Source: Coriobacteriales bacterium (GTDB lineage Bacteria > Actinomycetota > Coriobacteriia > Coriobacteriales > UBA8131). From it: a DNA stretch of 64,000 nt. Both the position numbers and the translations under genes were made by a program. Below are positions 25,290 to 33,268 of this stretch, piece after piece. Positions within the stretch are counted from its first letter, which is position 1. Each line of letters starts with the position of its first letter. Location: NCBI GenBank assembly GCA_031277035.1, contig JAISLY010000060.1, positions 1 to 64,000 of the forward strand, given 5' to 3'. The notes below the pieces were generated by a model. That model was given only the letters and a program-made list of their open reading frames with translations. It was not told where the DNA came from and made no database searches.

Positions 25290-25628
25290 GAGGGGCGGGG
25301 GCTTCGCCTTCGCCCGCAGGTGAGCCCTCCGCTGCCCGGGGAAGTGCCGCTGTGTGCATTGCGCGCCCTCGTGCGGCCAGGCAATGAATCGGCACATCCC
25401 AAGGGAAGCGCCTGCAGATTATAATAACCGTTGATTTTGGGTTTCTCGTTATCGAAGAGGCAGTGTTGATAGGAGAACTCCCACAGAGCCCCAAAGAGGT
25501 AGGGTCAAGCGCGCTCCCTTTTTACCATCACAAGGGAATGTCGAGTGTAAGAGACACAGATATTCAATATGTGATAAAATGTCGAACATAAAAGACATCA
25601 TGTCCCAATTGTTTTGGAGTTTTGTCTT
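25290..25628. promoter_or_regulatory. Leader of DUF4143 ATPase copy 3 with two TGTC-N10-GACA sites
   Basis: This 339-bp gap changes from GC-rich to AT-rich toward the ATPase. TGTCGAGTGTAAGAGACA (25539-25556) and TGTCGAACATAAAAGACA (25580-25597) are 18-bp direct repeats, each with TGTC/GACA ends, 41 bp apart around a TGATAAAAT box. They look like an operator pair. The first 200 bp show no gene. Confidence 0.6.
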
Positions 25629-26828
25629 ATGGTCATCAGGGAGTTCTATCTGAGCAAGGTGCGGCCTTTTATCGACAAGGATGTCGTAAAGGTGTTGGTC
25701 GGTATGCGACGGTCGGGAAAGAGCACGCTGCTCGTGCAGCTGCGTGACGAGCTTGCCGCAAGGGGTGTGCCGGCGAAGAGCATCGTTTTCATGAACTTCG
25801 AGTCGGAAGCTCTGGCATCGCTGCGCCAGGACAAGGCGCTTTATCATCACATCCGCTCCGTTGCCGACAACGCGGAAGGCAAGCTCTATCTTCTTTTTGA
25901 CGAAATACAGATCGTCGAGGCGTGGGAGCGCTGCGTCAACTCCCTGCGGGTGGATATCGATTGCGACATCTACCTCACCGGATCGAACGCACGGCTCCTG
26001 GCAGGGGAGCTCGCCACTTTGCTGGCGGGGCGTTATGTCTCCTTTGAGGTCATGCCGTTCTCGTTTCGCGAGTTCCTGTTGGCCGCACCGAACATCCCAC
26101 CGCATGATGCTTTTGACATCTACCGCGTCTTTGGCGGCATGCCCTTCCTGCCGCAGATTCAGTTTGACCCCGAATCGAGTCTCACCTATCTCAACGATGT
26201 CTACAACTCCATCGTCCTCAAGGACATCGTCACTCGCCACGCCTTGCGCGATGTCGAGCAGCTCGACCGCATCGTGCGTTACCTGTTCTCTGAGGTGGGT
26301 ACGACGCTCTCAGTCAAAAACATCGTCAACCAACTTTTCAATGAGCGTATCGGCATCTCCCGCGACACGGTCTACCGCTACCTTAATGCTTGTGAGGATG
26401 CCCTGCTGCTCACGCGCGTCAAGCGCAAGGACATCATCGGCAAGGAGCTGCTGCGCGCCGCAGAGAAGGTATACCTCACAGACATCGGTATGCGTGAGGC
26501 ACTGCTGGGCACCAATCAGACAAGGGTCGACCTGATATTCGAGAACATCGTTGCAAACGAGCTGCGGCATCGTGGCTATCGCGTCTACATCGGAAAGCTG
26601 GGCAGACGAGAGATAGACTTCGTCGCCGAGCGCCACGACACGACCATCTATGTCCAAGTCGCCTACCTGCTGGCAACCGACGAGATGATTCGACGCGAGT
26701 TCGCCGCCCTACAGGACATACCGGACAACTTTCCCAAATACGTGGTGAGTGCAGACGAGGTCGATTTCTCCCAAAACGGTATCCGCCACCAAAACATCAG
26801 GGGCTTCCTCCTGTCAACAGAGTATTAG
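25629..26828 (+). CDS. AAA ATPase with DUF4143 domain (copy 3)
   Basis: The 399-residue protein has Walker A VGMRRSGKSTLL (about residues 23-34), Walker B YLLFDEIQI (about 86-94), a LTGSNARLL sensor and FREFLLA, then a winged-helix-like middle (SVKNIVNQLFNERIGISRDTV). The C-terminal nuclease-like strand is REIDFVAERHDTTIYVQVAY: the Asp is kept, but the E-x-K pair seen in copies 1 and 2 is replaced by Q-V-A. It belongs to a different subfamily from the other two. The start at 25629 (MVIREFYLSKVRPF) is preferred over 25614. It is intact. Confidence 0.82.
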   Translation: MVIREFYLSKVRPFIDKDVVKVLVGMRRSGKSTLLVQLRDELAARGVPAKSIVFMNFESEALASLRQDKALYHHIRSVADNAEGKLYLLFDEIQIVEAWERCVNSLRVDIDCDIYLTGSNARLLAGELATLLAGRYVSFEVMPFSFREFLLAAPNIPPHDAFDIYRVFGGMPFLPQIQFDPESSLTYLNDVYNSIVLKDIVTRHALRDVEQLDRIVRYLFSEVGTTLSVKNIVNQLFNERIGISRDTVYRYLNACEDALLLTRVKRKDIIGKELLRAAEKVYLTDIGMREALLGTNQTRVDLIFENIVANELRHRGYRVYIGKLGRREIDFVAERHDTTIYVQVAYLLATDEMIRREFAALQDIPDNFPKYVVSADEVDFSQNGIRHQNIRGFLLSTEY

Positions 26829-27070
26829 TAAACGTCAATCGCTGTTTTCGCCATGCTCACACCTTTCCATTGTGAGCAACAATGGAAGGCATTTGCAGTA
26901 CATTGTTAAACACGCGACACGCTCAGCGACCTTCATTGATACGGCTCGATGGTAAGGTCATACAATGAATCGACACTTTCCCAGAGCGAGCTGGAGATAA
27001 AACGCAACATCGAATAGGTCAGGGAGGTGTCGATTGAGCTCCGGATTGAGCCCCGGATTGAGCCCCGGAT
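26829..27070. other. Convergent gap with a hairpin and a short tandem repeat
   Basis: CCTTTCCATTGT (26862-26873) pairs with ACAATGGAAGG (26879-26889), a strong hairpin without a T-run that may end ATPase transcription. Four copies of GAGCCCCGGATT-like sequence lie at 27033-27077 and run into the end of the glycosylase gene. Confidence 0.6.
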
Positions 27071-28102
27071 TTAGCCCCGGATAGTCCAGCCCTTTGCCTG
27101 CTCGACGATAAAACCCTCAGAGGCGAGGGCTGTGAGGATGGCCTGCAGCTCTTCAAGGGACAGGTCGGGGCGAGAGGCCCGGTGCTCGGCTCGGTTGAGA
27201 GAGACACACAACTCCTCAGTCGTCGCCTCGCCCAATGCCAGAAGCTCCCGCAGAAGCCAGGCCCGTTTCTGCCGCACCGAGCCCTCGAAGCGCGATTGTC
27301 GCGTGTGATGCTTTGAGGCACGAGAAGGGTTTGGCAGGGTCTTTTTGAGATGATTTCCGTAGTCGAGTAACGCGTAGTACCAGCCACGGGGGTCGACGCG
27401 GTCGCAGGTGGCTTCGATGAGGGGGATGATTTCGCGGTCATGCACCGGGCCGCGCGTTGCGTCGGGTTGTGAGTCGGGCACCGGGCCGCGCTCTGCGTCG
27501 GGTTGTGAGCCGGGCGTCGGGCCGCGCTTTGCGTCGGGTTGTGAGCCGGGCGTCTGGGCGGGTTGCGGGTCAGCCGTCGGGCCAGCCGTTGAGCTGCCCG
27601 ACGGGTCGAATAACAAGGCGGACTCCGTAAAGAAGTGATGCAGGAAGACCGCGCGGACATTGGTCTCCAGATAGACCTGGGGCTCGTTGAAGGCAAAGAT
27701 GCAGACACCCGAGGCGGTCGCGGGCCCCACTCCGGGCAGGGTAAGGAGGGTGTCGCGCGTCGCAGGTATCGTGCCCTTATGGTCGTAGGCGATACGCTCT
27801 GCGGCCCGTTTGAGGGCAAGTGCTCGACGGTTGTAGCCCAAACCCTGCCAGAAGGACAAAACGTCGGTGGTGGAAGCGGCAGCCAGTGCCTCAGCGGTCG
27901 GAAAGGCCGCCGAGAAGCGCGACCAGTGGCGCAACACGCGCGAAACCTGTGTCTGCTGCAGCATGACCTCGCTTAACAACACCAGCCAGGGGTCGCGCGT
28001 GTTGCGCCAGGGCAGGTCTCGATACAGACGCGCACCCTCTGCTCGCACGAGTGCACAAAACGCCACAAGGGCCTCTTCGGTCGCGCAAGTCGCCTGCGTC
28101 AT
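27071..28102 (-). CDS. HhH-GPD DNA glycosylase, MutY-like but without the 4Fe-4S loop
   Basis: The 343-residue protein has the adenine-glycosylase catalytic Glu motif SEVMLQQTQV, a helix-hairpin-helix TLPGVGPATASG and helices with LLDYGNHLKK. Two family hallmarks differ. The Cys-x6-Cys-x2-Cys-x5-Cys cluster loop after the glycosylase fold is absent, and the position of the usual catalytic Asp (LDGNVKR in E. coli MutY) reads LETNVRA, with Glu. A Pro/Gly/Asp-rich tandem repeat of 12-residue units (about 167-224) is inserted between the two halves of the domain. The start is fixed by an ATGA overlap with the upstream gene. The C-terminus looks like a winged helix rather than a NUDIX-like 8-oxoG-binding domain. 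Confidence 0.75.
   Translation of the reverse strand: MTQATCATEEALVAFCALVRAEGARLYRDLPWRNTRDPWLVLLSEVMLQQTQVSRVLRHWSRFSAAFPTAEALAAASTTDVLSFWQGLGYNRRALALKRAAERIAYDHKGTIPATRDTLLTLPGVGPATASGVCIFAFNEPQVYLETNVRAVFLHHFFTESALLFDPSGSSTAGPTADPQPAQTPGSQPDAKRGPTPGSQPDAERGPVPDSQPDATRGPVHDREIIPLIEATCDRVDPRGWYYALLDYGNHLKKTLPNPSRASKHHTRQSRFEGSVRQKRAWLLRELLALGEATTEELCVSLNRAEHRASRPDLSLEELQAILTALASEGFIVEQAKGWTIRG
27430..27600. repeat. 36-bp in-frame tandem repeat in the glycosylase gene
   Basis: Units containing TCGGGTTGTGAGCCGGGC and CGGGCCGCGC repeat at least three times in frame. They encode P-G-S-Q-P-D-A-(K/E)-R-G-P-T-like peptides. Confidence 0.8.
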
Positions 28103-30393
28103 GTGATGTTTGCCGCCGCATAGAACGCTTCGCGTACGGCCTTGGTGACCGTGCCCGCTCTTGCGTTGCAATCGCCCACATGAAAGGTCTGTGCGACCAG
28201 ATTGTCAAAGCGCGCGGCCTGCCGCTCCCTCGGCCGCACCCCGACAGAAAGCAGCACGGTGTCGCAGTCAAGCTTGCGGCGCTCTCCTGAGACATCGGCG
28301 AGCAGTACGCCGGCCTCAAGCACTTCCTCAAGCCGCATCTTCTCAAGCGTCTGCACTCCGGCATCGAGAGCCATCTGTCGCAAAGTCGCGCTGATGAGCA
28401 GGGAGGTCTGCGGATTTGCGTCAATCTCTGCGATGGTTCGCAGATCCACCAGCGTGACCTCATGCCCCTTTTGAGCAAGAGAGACGGCGGTCTCGGTCCC
28501 GGTCAGGCCCGCACCGATGATGACGACCCTGCCACCCGGCTGTACCAGGCCTGCATCCGCGTCCACCGCCAGTGCCACGTTTGCGCGATTTATGCCGGGG
28601 ATGCGGGGAATAATCTGCTCGGCACCGATTGCCACAATCAGCGCGCAGGGCTGCTCAGCAACAAGCGCCTCGGGCGTACCCGGCGTCTCCAGGCGGACGT
28701 CGATTGCCACGGCTCTCAGGGTCTCGGCCACCGACCAGTCAAGATAGCGTCGCAAATCTCCCTTGATTGGATTGGCCGAGGCCAGGCGCAGGGTGCCACC
28801 CAGATGGCCGGTGGCCTCGAGGAGGATGACGCGATAGCCGCGCTGAGCAGCCCTGCGCGCTGCCTCCATGCCCGCACAGCCACCGCCGATGACAAGAACC
28901 TTCTGAGTAGACACGGCTCGAATTGCGGGTGGGGCGAAGGCGAGAGGTGGGGCCTGCTCAACAGGTGGGGCGAGGGTGGGGGCGGATGCGAGAGGTGGGG
29001 CCTGCTCAACAGGTGGGGCGAGGGTGGGGGCGGAGGCGAGAGGCGGGGCCTGCTCAACAGCTGCGACCTGCTCAACAGCTGCAACCTGCTCAATGGACGC
29101 GAGGGGGCTCCTCTCAAAGGCATCGAACTCAAGATTGCGACCGCTTATCGGATTGACCGAACAGCGCAGGGGCTTTGGACAACCATGCGGGTCGTCCCCG
29201 GTGCAGATGCAGCAGCGGATACACGGTCGGATTCGCTCACCTTCGCCACGCCGCGCCTTGTTTACCTGCTCGGGGTCGGCGATAAAGGCCCGTATCATGG
29301 CGACCGCATCCGCCTTGCCCTCGGCCAGGGCCCGCTCGGCGAGCTCCATCGTAAAGGAGCCGACCGTGACCACGGGGATGTCCAGCACCTGCTTAAAGCG
29401 TGCGGCGTACGCCACATTGGTCGCAAGCGGCAGATAGGTAGGCTGGATGACCCGGCTGATTGTCTCCGGCGCCGTCATGTCGCCCACCGAGACGTGGATG
29501 AGGTCTATCTTATTTTGGATAATCTTGGCAAACGCCAGGGATTCGTCTACCCCGACGCCATCGGGCGTCAACTCGTCGGCGCTGATGCGCCACTCGATGG
29601 CCATCTGTGCGCCGATGCGCTCGCGCACCGCGTCGAGCAGCTCGTTTGCAAAGCGGCAGCGGTTTTCCATCGTGTCGGCCCCGTACTCGTCGTCGCGCTG
29701 GTTACGGGTGCGTGAGTAGAATGTGGAGAGCACATGGCCGTGCCCGCCATGAAGCATAATCAGGTCAAAGCCGCCCTTGTAGCAACGCTCTGCGCTCCGG
29801 GCAAAATCCGCGATGATTCCCCTGATCTGCTCGCGGCTCAGTTCGTGCGGCAGGCGTTCGTCGCGCAGGTTGAGTTCGATGGAAGCCAGGGCGCCATAGC
29901 GGTGGATGGCGTCGGTCACGCGCACGAGCCCATGCACGATAAAGGGATCCGACAGGTTGATGACGTAGTGATTGGCCTCGGCGTAGGCCTGATTGATGGG
30001 GCTGTCCCCAACGGTCACGATGCCGGCGCCGCCACGCGCCATCGCCGCGGTGAAGCGGATGAACTCCTCGGTCACCTGGCCGTCTTTGGTGGCGAGAAAG
30101 GGCTCCGCCGGTGAAACCTCGATACGGTTTCGGGCGGTGAGTCGGCCAAAGTGCAGCGGCCTGAAGACGTGTGGATAGTGCTGAGGGCTTGCGCTGTCGA
30201 GCGGATGGTGCTGAGGGCTTGTGTCAGGCCGCACATCGCCGCCATCACCGGGCCGCGCATCGCCGCCATCGCCGGGCCGCGCGTCGCCGCCATCACCGGG
30301 CCGCACATCGCCGCCATCGCCGGGCCGCGCCTTCTCTCCGTCAATCTGAACGCTTCCCCCGTCGCTTACGCGGCCTCTGTCGCTTTGCGTCAT
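28099..30393 (-). CDS. NADH:flavin oxidoreductase / 2-enoate reductase-like enzyme (BaiCD family)
   Basis: The protein of about 764 residues combines an FMN TIM barrel (about 75-400, with the GGHGHVLSTF and YGADTMENRCRF motifs) and a 4Fe-4S loop (CIRCCICTGDDPHGCPKPLRC). An FAD/NAD(P) disulfide-reductase module follows, with nucleotide motifs VLVIGGGCAGMEAAR and VVIIGAGLTGTETA. Such enzymes reduce C=C bonds of enoates, including steroid and bile-acid intermediates; the substrate here is unknown. Two in-frame minisatellites are present: a Gly/Asp repeat near the N-terminus (about 19-58) and E-Q-A-P-P-L-A-S-A-P units (about 431-489), exactly at the junction of the two halves. ATG 30393 follows GGGGAG; ATG 30426 is an alternative. 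It overlaps the glycosylase gene by ATGA. Confidence 0.85.
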   Translation of the reverse strand: MTQSDRGRVSDGGSVQIDGEKARPGDGGDVRPGDGGDARPGDGGDARPGDGGDVRPDTSPQHHPLDSASPQHYPHVFRPLHFGRLTARNRIEVSPAEPFLATKDGQVTEEFIRFTAAMARGGAGIVTVGDSPINQAYAEANHYVINLSDPFIVHGLVRVTDAIHRYGALASIELNLRDERLPHELSREQIRGIIADFARSAERCYKGGFDLIMLHGGHGHVLSTFYSRTRNQRDDEYGADTMENRCRFANELLDAVRERIGAQMAIEWRISADELTPDGVGVDESLAFAKIIQNKIDLIHVSVGDMTAPETISRVIQPTYLPLATNVAYAARFKQVLDIPVVTVGSFTMELAERALAEGKADAVAMIRAFIADPEQVNKARRGEGERIRPCIRCCICTGDDPHGCPKPLRCSVNPISGRNLEFDAFERSPLASIEQVAAVEQVAAVEQAPPLASAPTLAPPVEQAPPLASAPTLAPPVEQAPPLAFAPPAIRAVSTQKVLVIGGGCAGMEAARRAAQRGYRVILLEATGHLGGTLRLASANPIKGDLRRYLDWSVAETLRAVAIDVRLETPGTPEALVAEQPCALIVAIGAEQIIPRIPGINRANVALAVDADAGLVQPGGRVVIIGAGLTGTETAVSLAQKGHEVTLVDLRTIAEIDANPQTSLLISATLRQMALDAGVQTLEKMRLEEVLEAGVLLADVSGERRKLDCDTVLLSVGVRPRERQAARFDNLVAQTFHVGDCNARAGTVTKAVREAFYAAANIT
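28925..29100. repeat. In-frame minisatellite at the domain junction of the enoate reductase-like gene
   Basis: Near-identical units of about 48 bp containing GGCGAGAGGTGGGGCC and TGCTCAACAGGTGGGGCG, plus shorter CTGCTCAACAGCTG units, encode the Ala/Pro linker. A second array (30220-30335, about 18-bp units with CGCCGCCATC and GCCGGGCCGC) encodes the N-terminal Gly/Asp repeat. Confidence 0.8.
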
Positions 30394-30507
30394 CGCGTAT
30401 CGCTCCCCTTCCCGTATCGCTCCCATTCGTCTCCCGCGGCTCTCTCTACTATAGTACTATGGAACCGAGCGTTGCCCCCTTGTCATTGCGTCACTGTTTG
30501 GGAATGT
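30394..30507. promoter_or_regulatory. Divergent promoter region between the enoate reductase-like gene and nth
   Basis: The only AT-rich stretch is near 30450-30461 (CTATAGTACTAT), which is nearly self-complementary and could supply -10 elements for both directions. No -35 can be assigned with confidence. Confidence 0.35.
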
Positions 30508-31164
30508 ATGCCCCGAGAGTCCAAAACAAACAGGCAGATTCGCGCCCTTGAGGTTGCCCGCCGCATGGATGCGCGCTACCCCCAGGCCGAGTGCGCCCTG
30601 CATTTCTCCGACCCCTTTACGCTGGTCATCGCGGTGCTCCTCTCCGCCCAGACAACCGACGTCGCCGTAAACAGGGTGACGCCTGAGCTTTTTGCCCGCT
30701 GGCCCGATGCGCCCGCGATGGCCGCCGCCGCCGCCGCAGACATCGCCGAGGTCATCCGCAGCATCGGCTTTTATCGCGTCAAGGCCGCCCATTGTGTGCA
30801 GCTTGCCCAGATGCTGCTCACCGACTACGACGGGCAGGTTCCCGCCACGATGGAGGAGCTCATACGCCTGCCCGGCGTTGGCCGCAAGACGGCAAACATC
30901 GTCCTCAACAACGCCTTTGGCATCGTTGAGGGCATCGCGGTGGACACGCACGTCTTTCGCATCGCCCATCTGTTGGGCTTCTCACCAAAGAGCTCAAACA
31001 CGCCGGAGAAGGTCGAGCGCGACCTGCTCAAACTGTACCCTCGCGAACTCTGGGGCCCCGTAAACCATCAGTGGGTGCTCTTCGGGCGTGAGGTCTGCAT
31101 TGCCCGCAGGCCACGCTGCTCTGAGTGCCCGCTGCGCGACCTGTGTCCCAGCGCCACCGGCTGA
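30508..31164 (+). CDS. nth: Endonuclease III
   Basis: The 218-residue protein is a complete endonuclease III. It has LLSAQTTDVAVNRVTPELF, the helix-hairpin-helix LPGVGRKTANIVLNN with the catalytic Lys, the catalytic Asp in VDTHVFR, and the 4Fe-4S ligands C-x6-C-x2-C-x5-C in CIARRPRCSECPLRDLC. It removes oxidised pyrimidines and cuts the abasic site. The ATG at 30508 fits the family N-terminus (residues that align begin shortly after it); the open frame upstream to 30151 lies inside the divergent gene. It contrasts with the cluster-less MutY-like protein next door. Confidence 0.92.
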   Translation: MPRESKTNRQIRALEVARRMDARYPQAECALHFSDPFTLVIAVLLSAQTTDVAVNRVTPELFARWPDAPAMAAAAAADIAEVIRSIGFYRVKAAHCVQLAQMLLTDYDGQVPATMEELIRLPGVGRKTANIVLNNAFGIVEGIAVDTHVFRIAHLLGFSPKSSNTPEKVERDLLKLYPRELWGPVNHQWVLFGREVCIARRPRCSECPLRDLCPSATG

Positions 31165-31204
31165 CGAAGCCGCGATGGGAAACGATGGGAAAGGGTGGCC
31201 TTCA

Positions 31205-31372
31205 GCTTCTGGATGCCCCTTGATGCCGCCGGGCGCCCCTGAATGCTGCGTCGGGCGCCCCTGAATGCTGCGCCGGGCGCCCCGAATGCCCCCAAATGCC
31301 CCTTGATGCCCCGCCAGGTACCCCGCCGGGCGCCCCTGAATGCTTCGCTGGATGCCCCCGAATGCTCCGCTG
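31205..31372. repeat. Intergenic tandem repeat of GGGCGCCCCTGAATGC units
   Basis: Imperfect copies of GGGCGCCCCTGAATGCTGCG and CCCCTTGATGCC fill the gap between nth and the nickel operon promoter. The palindromic GGGCGCCC cores may form hairpins and end nth transcription. Confidence 0.7.
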
Positions 31373-31403
31373 AGAGAATTTCGCACCCGCGCTCCCTCAA
31401 TTA

Positions 31404-31430
31404 GTGTTACGATTATAAAAGTCGTAACAC
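31404..31430. promoter_or_regulatory. NikR-type operator upstream of the nickel transporter genes
   Basis: GTGTTAC (31404-31410) and GTAACAC (31424-31430) are separated by exactly 13 bp. This is the GTGTTAC-N13/14-GTAACAC form known for NikR in Deltaproteobacteria and Archaea, and here it extends to 9-bp arms. It lies 58-84 bp before the nikA start. A further inverted repeat, CAGACAC/GTGTCTG (31434-31440 and 31448-31454), follows directly. Confidence 0.7.
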
Positions 31431-31487
31431 TCGCAGACACAGAAAACGTGTCTGTGGCATCAGGAAAGCATTCAGGAGGTACGCAGA

Positions 31488-33167
31488 ATGAAAGCATTTT
31501 CGCGCCGTCGCTTTATGGAATTTGCCAGCGTGGGTGCCCTGGGAGCAGCCCTGGCCCCGCTCCTCTCCGCCTGCCAGTCATCTACATCGGCAGACGGCAC
31601 GGGCGGCACGGGCAGCACGGGCACGGACGACGCTGCGGGTGGCACCGGCGGTGGCGCCGGTGACAAAGGCCAGGTCATCATCGCAATGGGGACGGGCAAT
31701 GAGCCGGCGGCCGGCTTTGACCCCTTCTTCGGTTGGGGGGCAAGCGAGCACAGCCACGAGCCCCTGATTCAGAGCACGCTCATCGCGACCACGGTCGACA
31801 TGGGTTTTGTCAATGACCTTGCGACCGACTACACCGTAAGCGATGACGGACTGCTTGCAAGCTTTACCATTCGCGACGACGTGAAATTCACCGACGGCGA
31901 GCCCCTGACCGCACGCGACGTGGCCTACACGCTTAACGGCATCAGGGCATCGGAGGGCTCTGAGATTGACCTGAGCATGATTCGTGAGGTGAGCGCCCCC
32001 AGCGCAACCACCGTCGAGATACACCTGGAGCGCCCCTACAACGCGCTGCTCTACACCCTGGCGGTCATCGGCATCGTGCCTGAGCACGCGCACGGCGCAG
32101 ACTACGGCTCCAGTCCCATCGGCAGTGGGCGCTATGTGCTTGAGCAGTGGGACAGGGGGCAGCAGGTCATCTTTGCCGCCAATCCCGACTATTATGGTAC
32201 GCCACCCAGGATGCAGCGCGTCATCATCGTGTTTATGGAGGAAGACGCCGCACTGGCAGCCGCGCGTGCCGGGCAGGTGGACGTGGCGGCAACCTCAGCG
32301 GTCTACAGCAGCCAGGCGATTGAGGGCTATGAGATACTGGCCTGCAAGTCGGTGGACAGCCGCGGCATCTCACTGCCGACCCCGCCTCCCGGCAACACCA
32401 CGGGCGAGGGAGCCGAACAAGTGCCGGCCGGCAACGCCGTGACCAGCGACATCGCTATCCGCCGCGCGCTTAATTACGCCGTCGACCGCGACCTTCTCGT
32501 ACAGAATGTGCTCAATGGCTATGGCACCGTCGCCTTTGGCGTCTCGGACGGGATGCCCTGGTCTTCGCCGGATATGCAGGTGGCAGGCAGCATCAACGAG
32601 GCGCAGCGCATCCTTGAGGAGGGCGGCTGGATTGCAGGAGCAGACGGAATTGTGGAGAAGACTGGCACTAAAGCGAGCTTTGAACTGTGCTATCCTTCAA
32701 ACGACAGCGTGCGCCAGTCGCTCGCCAACGAGTTTGCCAACCAGGTGCGCGCGGCAGGAATCGAGGTCATTCCCGTGGGTCTTGGCTGGGACGACCTCTA
32801 TCCGCGAGCCTATACCGACCCCATCCTGTGGGGCTGGGGCTCCAACTCCCCCGCCGAGCTGTATAGCCTCTACCACTCGCAGGGCAGTGGCAACTTTCCG
32901 CTCTACAAAAACGCGACCATAGATGCCTACCTTGAGGAAGCCCTCACAACGACGCCCATCGAGGAGAGTTTTTCCCTGTGGCAGAAGGCCCAGTGGGACG
33001 GCGCCGAAGGTGTTGCCCCGCAGGGCGCGGCGACCTGGGTGTGGTTTGCCAACATCGACCACCTGTACTTCAAACGCACAGGTCTTGTTGTGGCGGCGCA
33101 GAAGCTTCATCCCCACGGGCATGGCTGGGCGGTTGCCAACAACGTTGACCAGTGGAGCTGGCAGTAA
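31488..33167 (+). CDS. nikA: Nickel ABC transporter substrate-binding lipoprotein (SBP_bac_5 family)
   Basis: The 559-residue protein starts with a basic Tat-like signal (FSRRRFMEF) and lipobox LLSAC (Cys 29), then a Gly/Thr/Ser tether. The mature part is a family 5 solute-binding protein with GFDPFFGWG, SFTIRDDVKFTDGEPLTARD and IGSGRYVLEQW. The family includes dipeptide and nickel binders. The GFDP-GWG start, the NikR-type operator and a His-rich ATPase downstream together favour nickel, or a nickel chelate. The start at 31488 follows GGAGGTACGCAGA. It heads an operon of five transporter genes. A peptide substrate cannot be excluded from sequence alone. Confidence 0.75.
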   Translation: MKAFSRRRFMEFASVGALGAALAPLLSACQSSTSADGTGGTGSTGTDDAAGGTGGGAGDKGQVIIAMGTGNEPAAGFDPFFGWGASEHSHEPLIQSTLIATTVDMGFVNDLATDYTVSDDGLLASFTIRDDVKFTDGEPLTARDVAYTLNGIRASEGSEIDLSMIREVSAPSATTVEIHLERPYNALLYTLAVIGIVPEHAHGADYGSSPIGSGRYVLEQWDRGQQVIFAANPDYYGTPPRMQRVIIVFMEEDAALAAARAGQVDVAATSAVYSSQAIEGYEILACKSVDSRGISLPTPPPGNTTGEGAEQVPAGNAVTSDIAIRRALNYAVDRDLLVQNVLNGYGTVAFGVSDGMPWSSPDMQVAGSINEAQRILEEGGWIAGADGIVEKTGTKASFELCYPSNDSVRQSLANEFANQVRAAGIEVIPVGLGWDDLYPRAYTDPILWGWGSNSPAELYSLYHSQGSGNFPLYKNATIDAYLEEALTTTPIEESFSLWQKAQWDGAEGVAPQGAATWVWFANIDHLYFKRTGLVVAAQKLHPHGHGWAVANNVDQWSWQ

Positions 33168-33172
33168 GAGGG

Positions 33173-33250
33173 AAGCCGGGGTAAGCGGGAAGCCGGGGTA
33201 AGCGTGAACGCAGGGGTGAGCGGGAAGCCGGGGTAAGCGTGAACGCACGG
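33173..33250. repeat. Tandem repeat of GGGAAGCCGGGGTAAGC between nikA and nikB
   Basis: Three copies of GGGAAGCCGGGGTAAGC alternate with GTGAACGCAGGGGTGAGC-type units. They widen the intercistronic gap to about 100 bp without coding capacity. Confidence 0.7.
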
Positions 33251-33268
33251 CGAGGCGCAAGGAGATAG

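Noticed and set aside
28462-29715. A 417-codon upper-strand frame opposite the enoate reductase-like gene
   Set aside because: It overlaps clear FMN, FeS and FAD motifs on the other strand and contains repeat-derived Gly/Trp runs.
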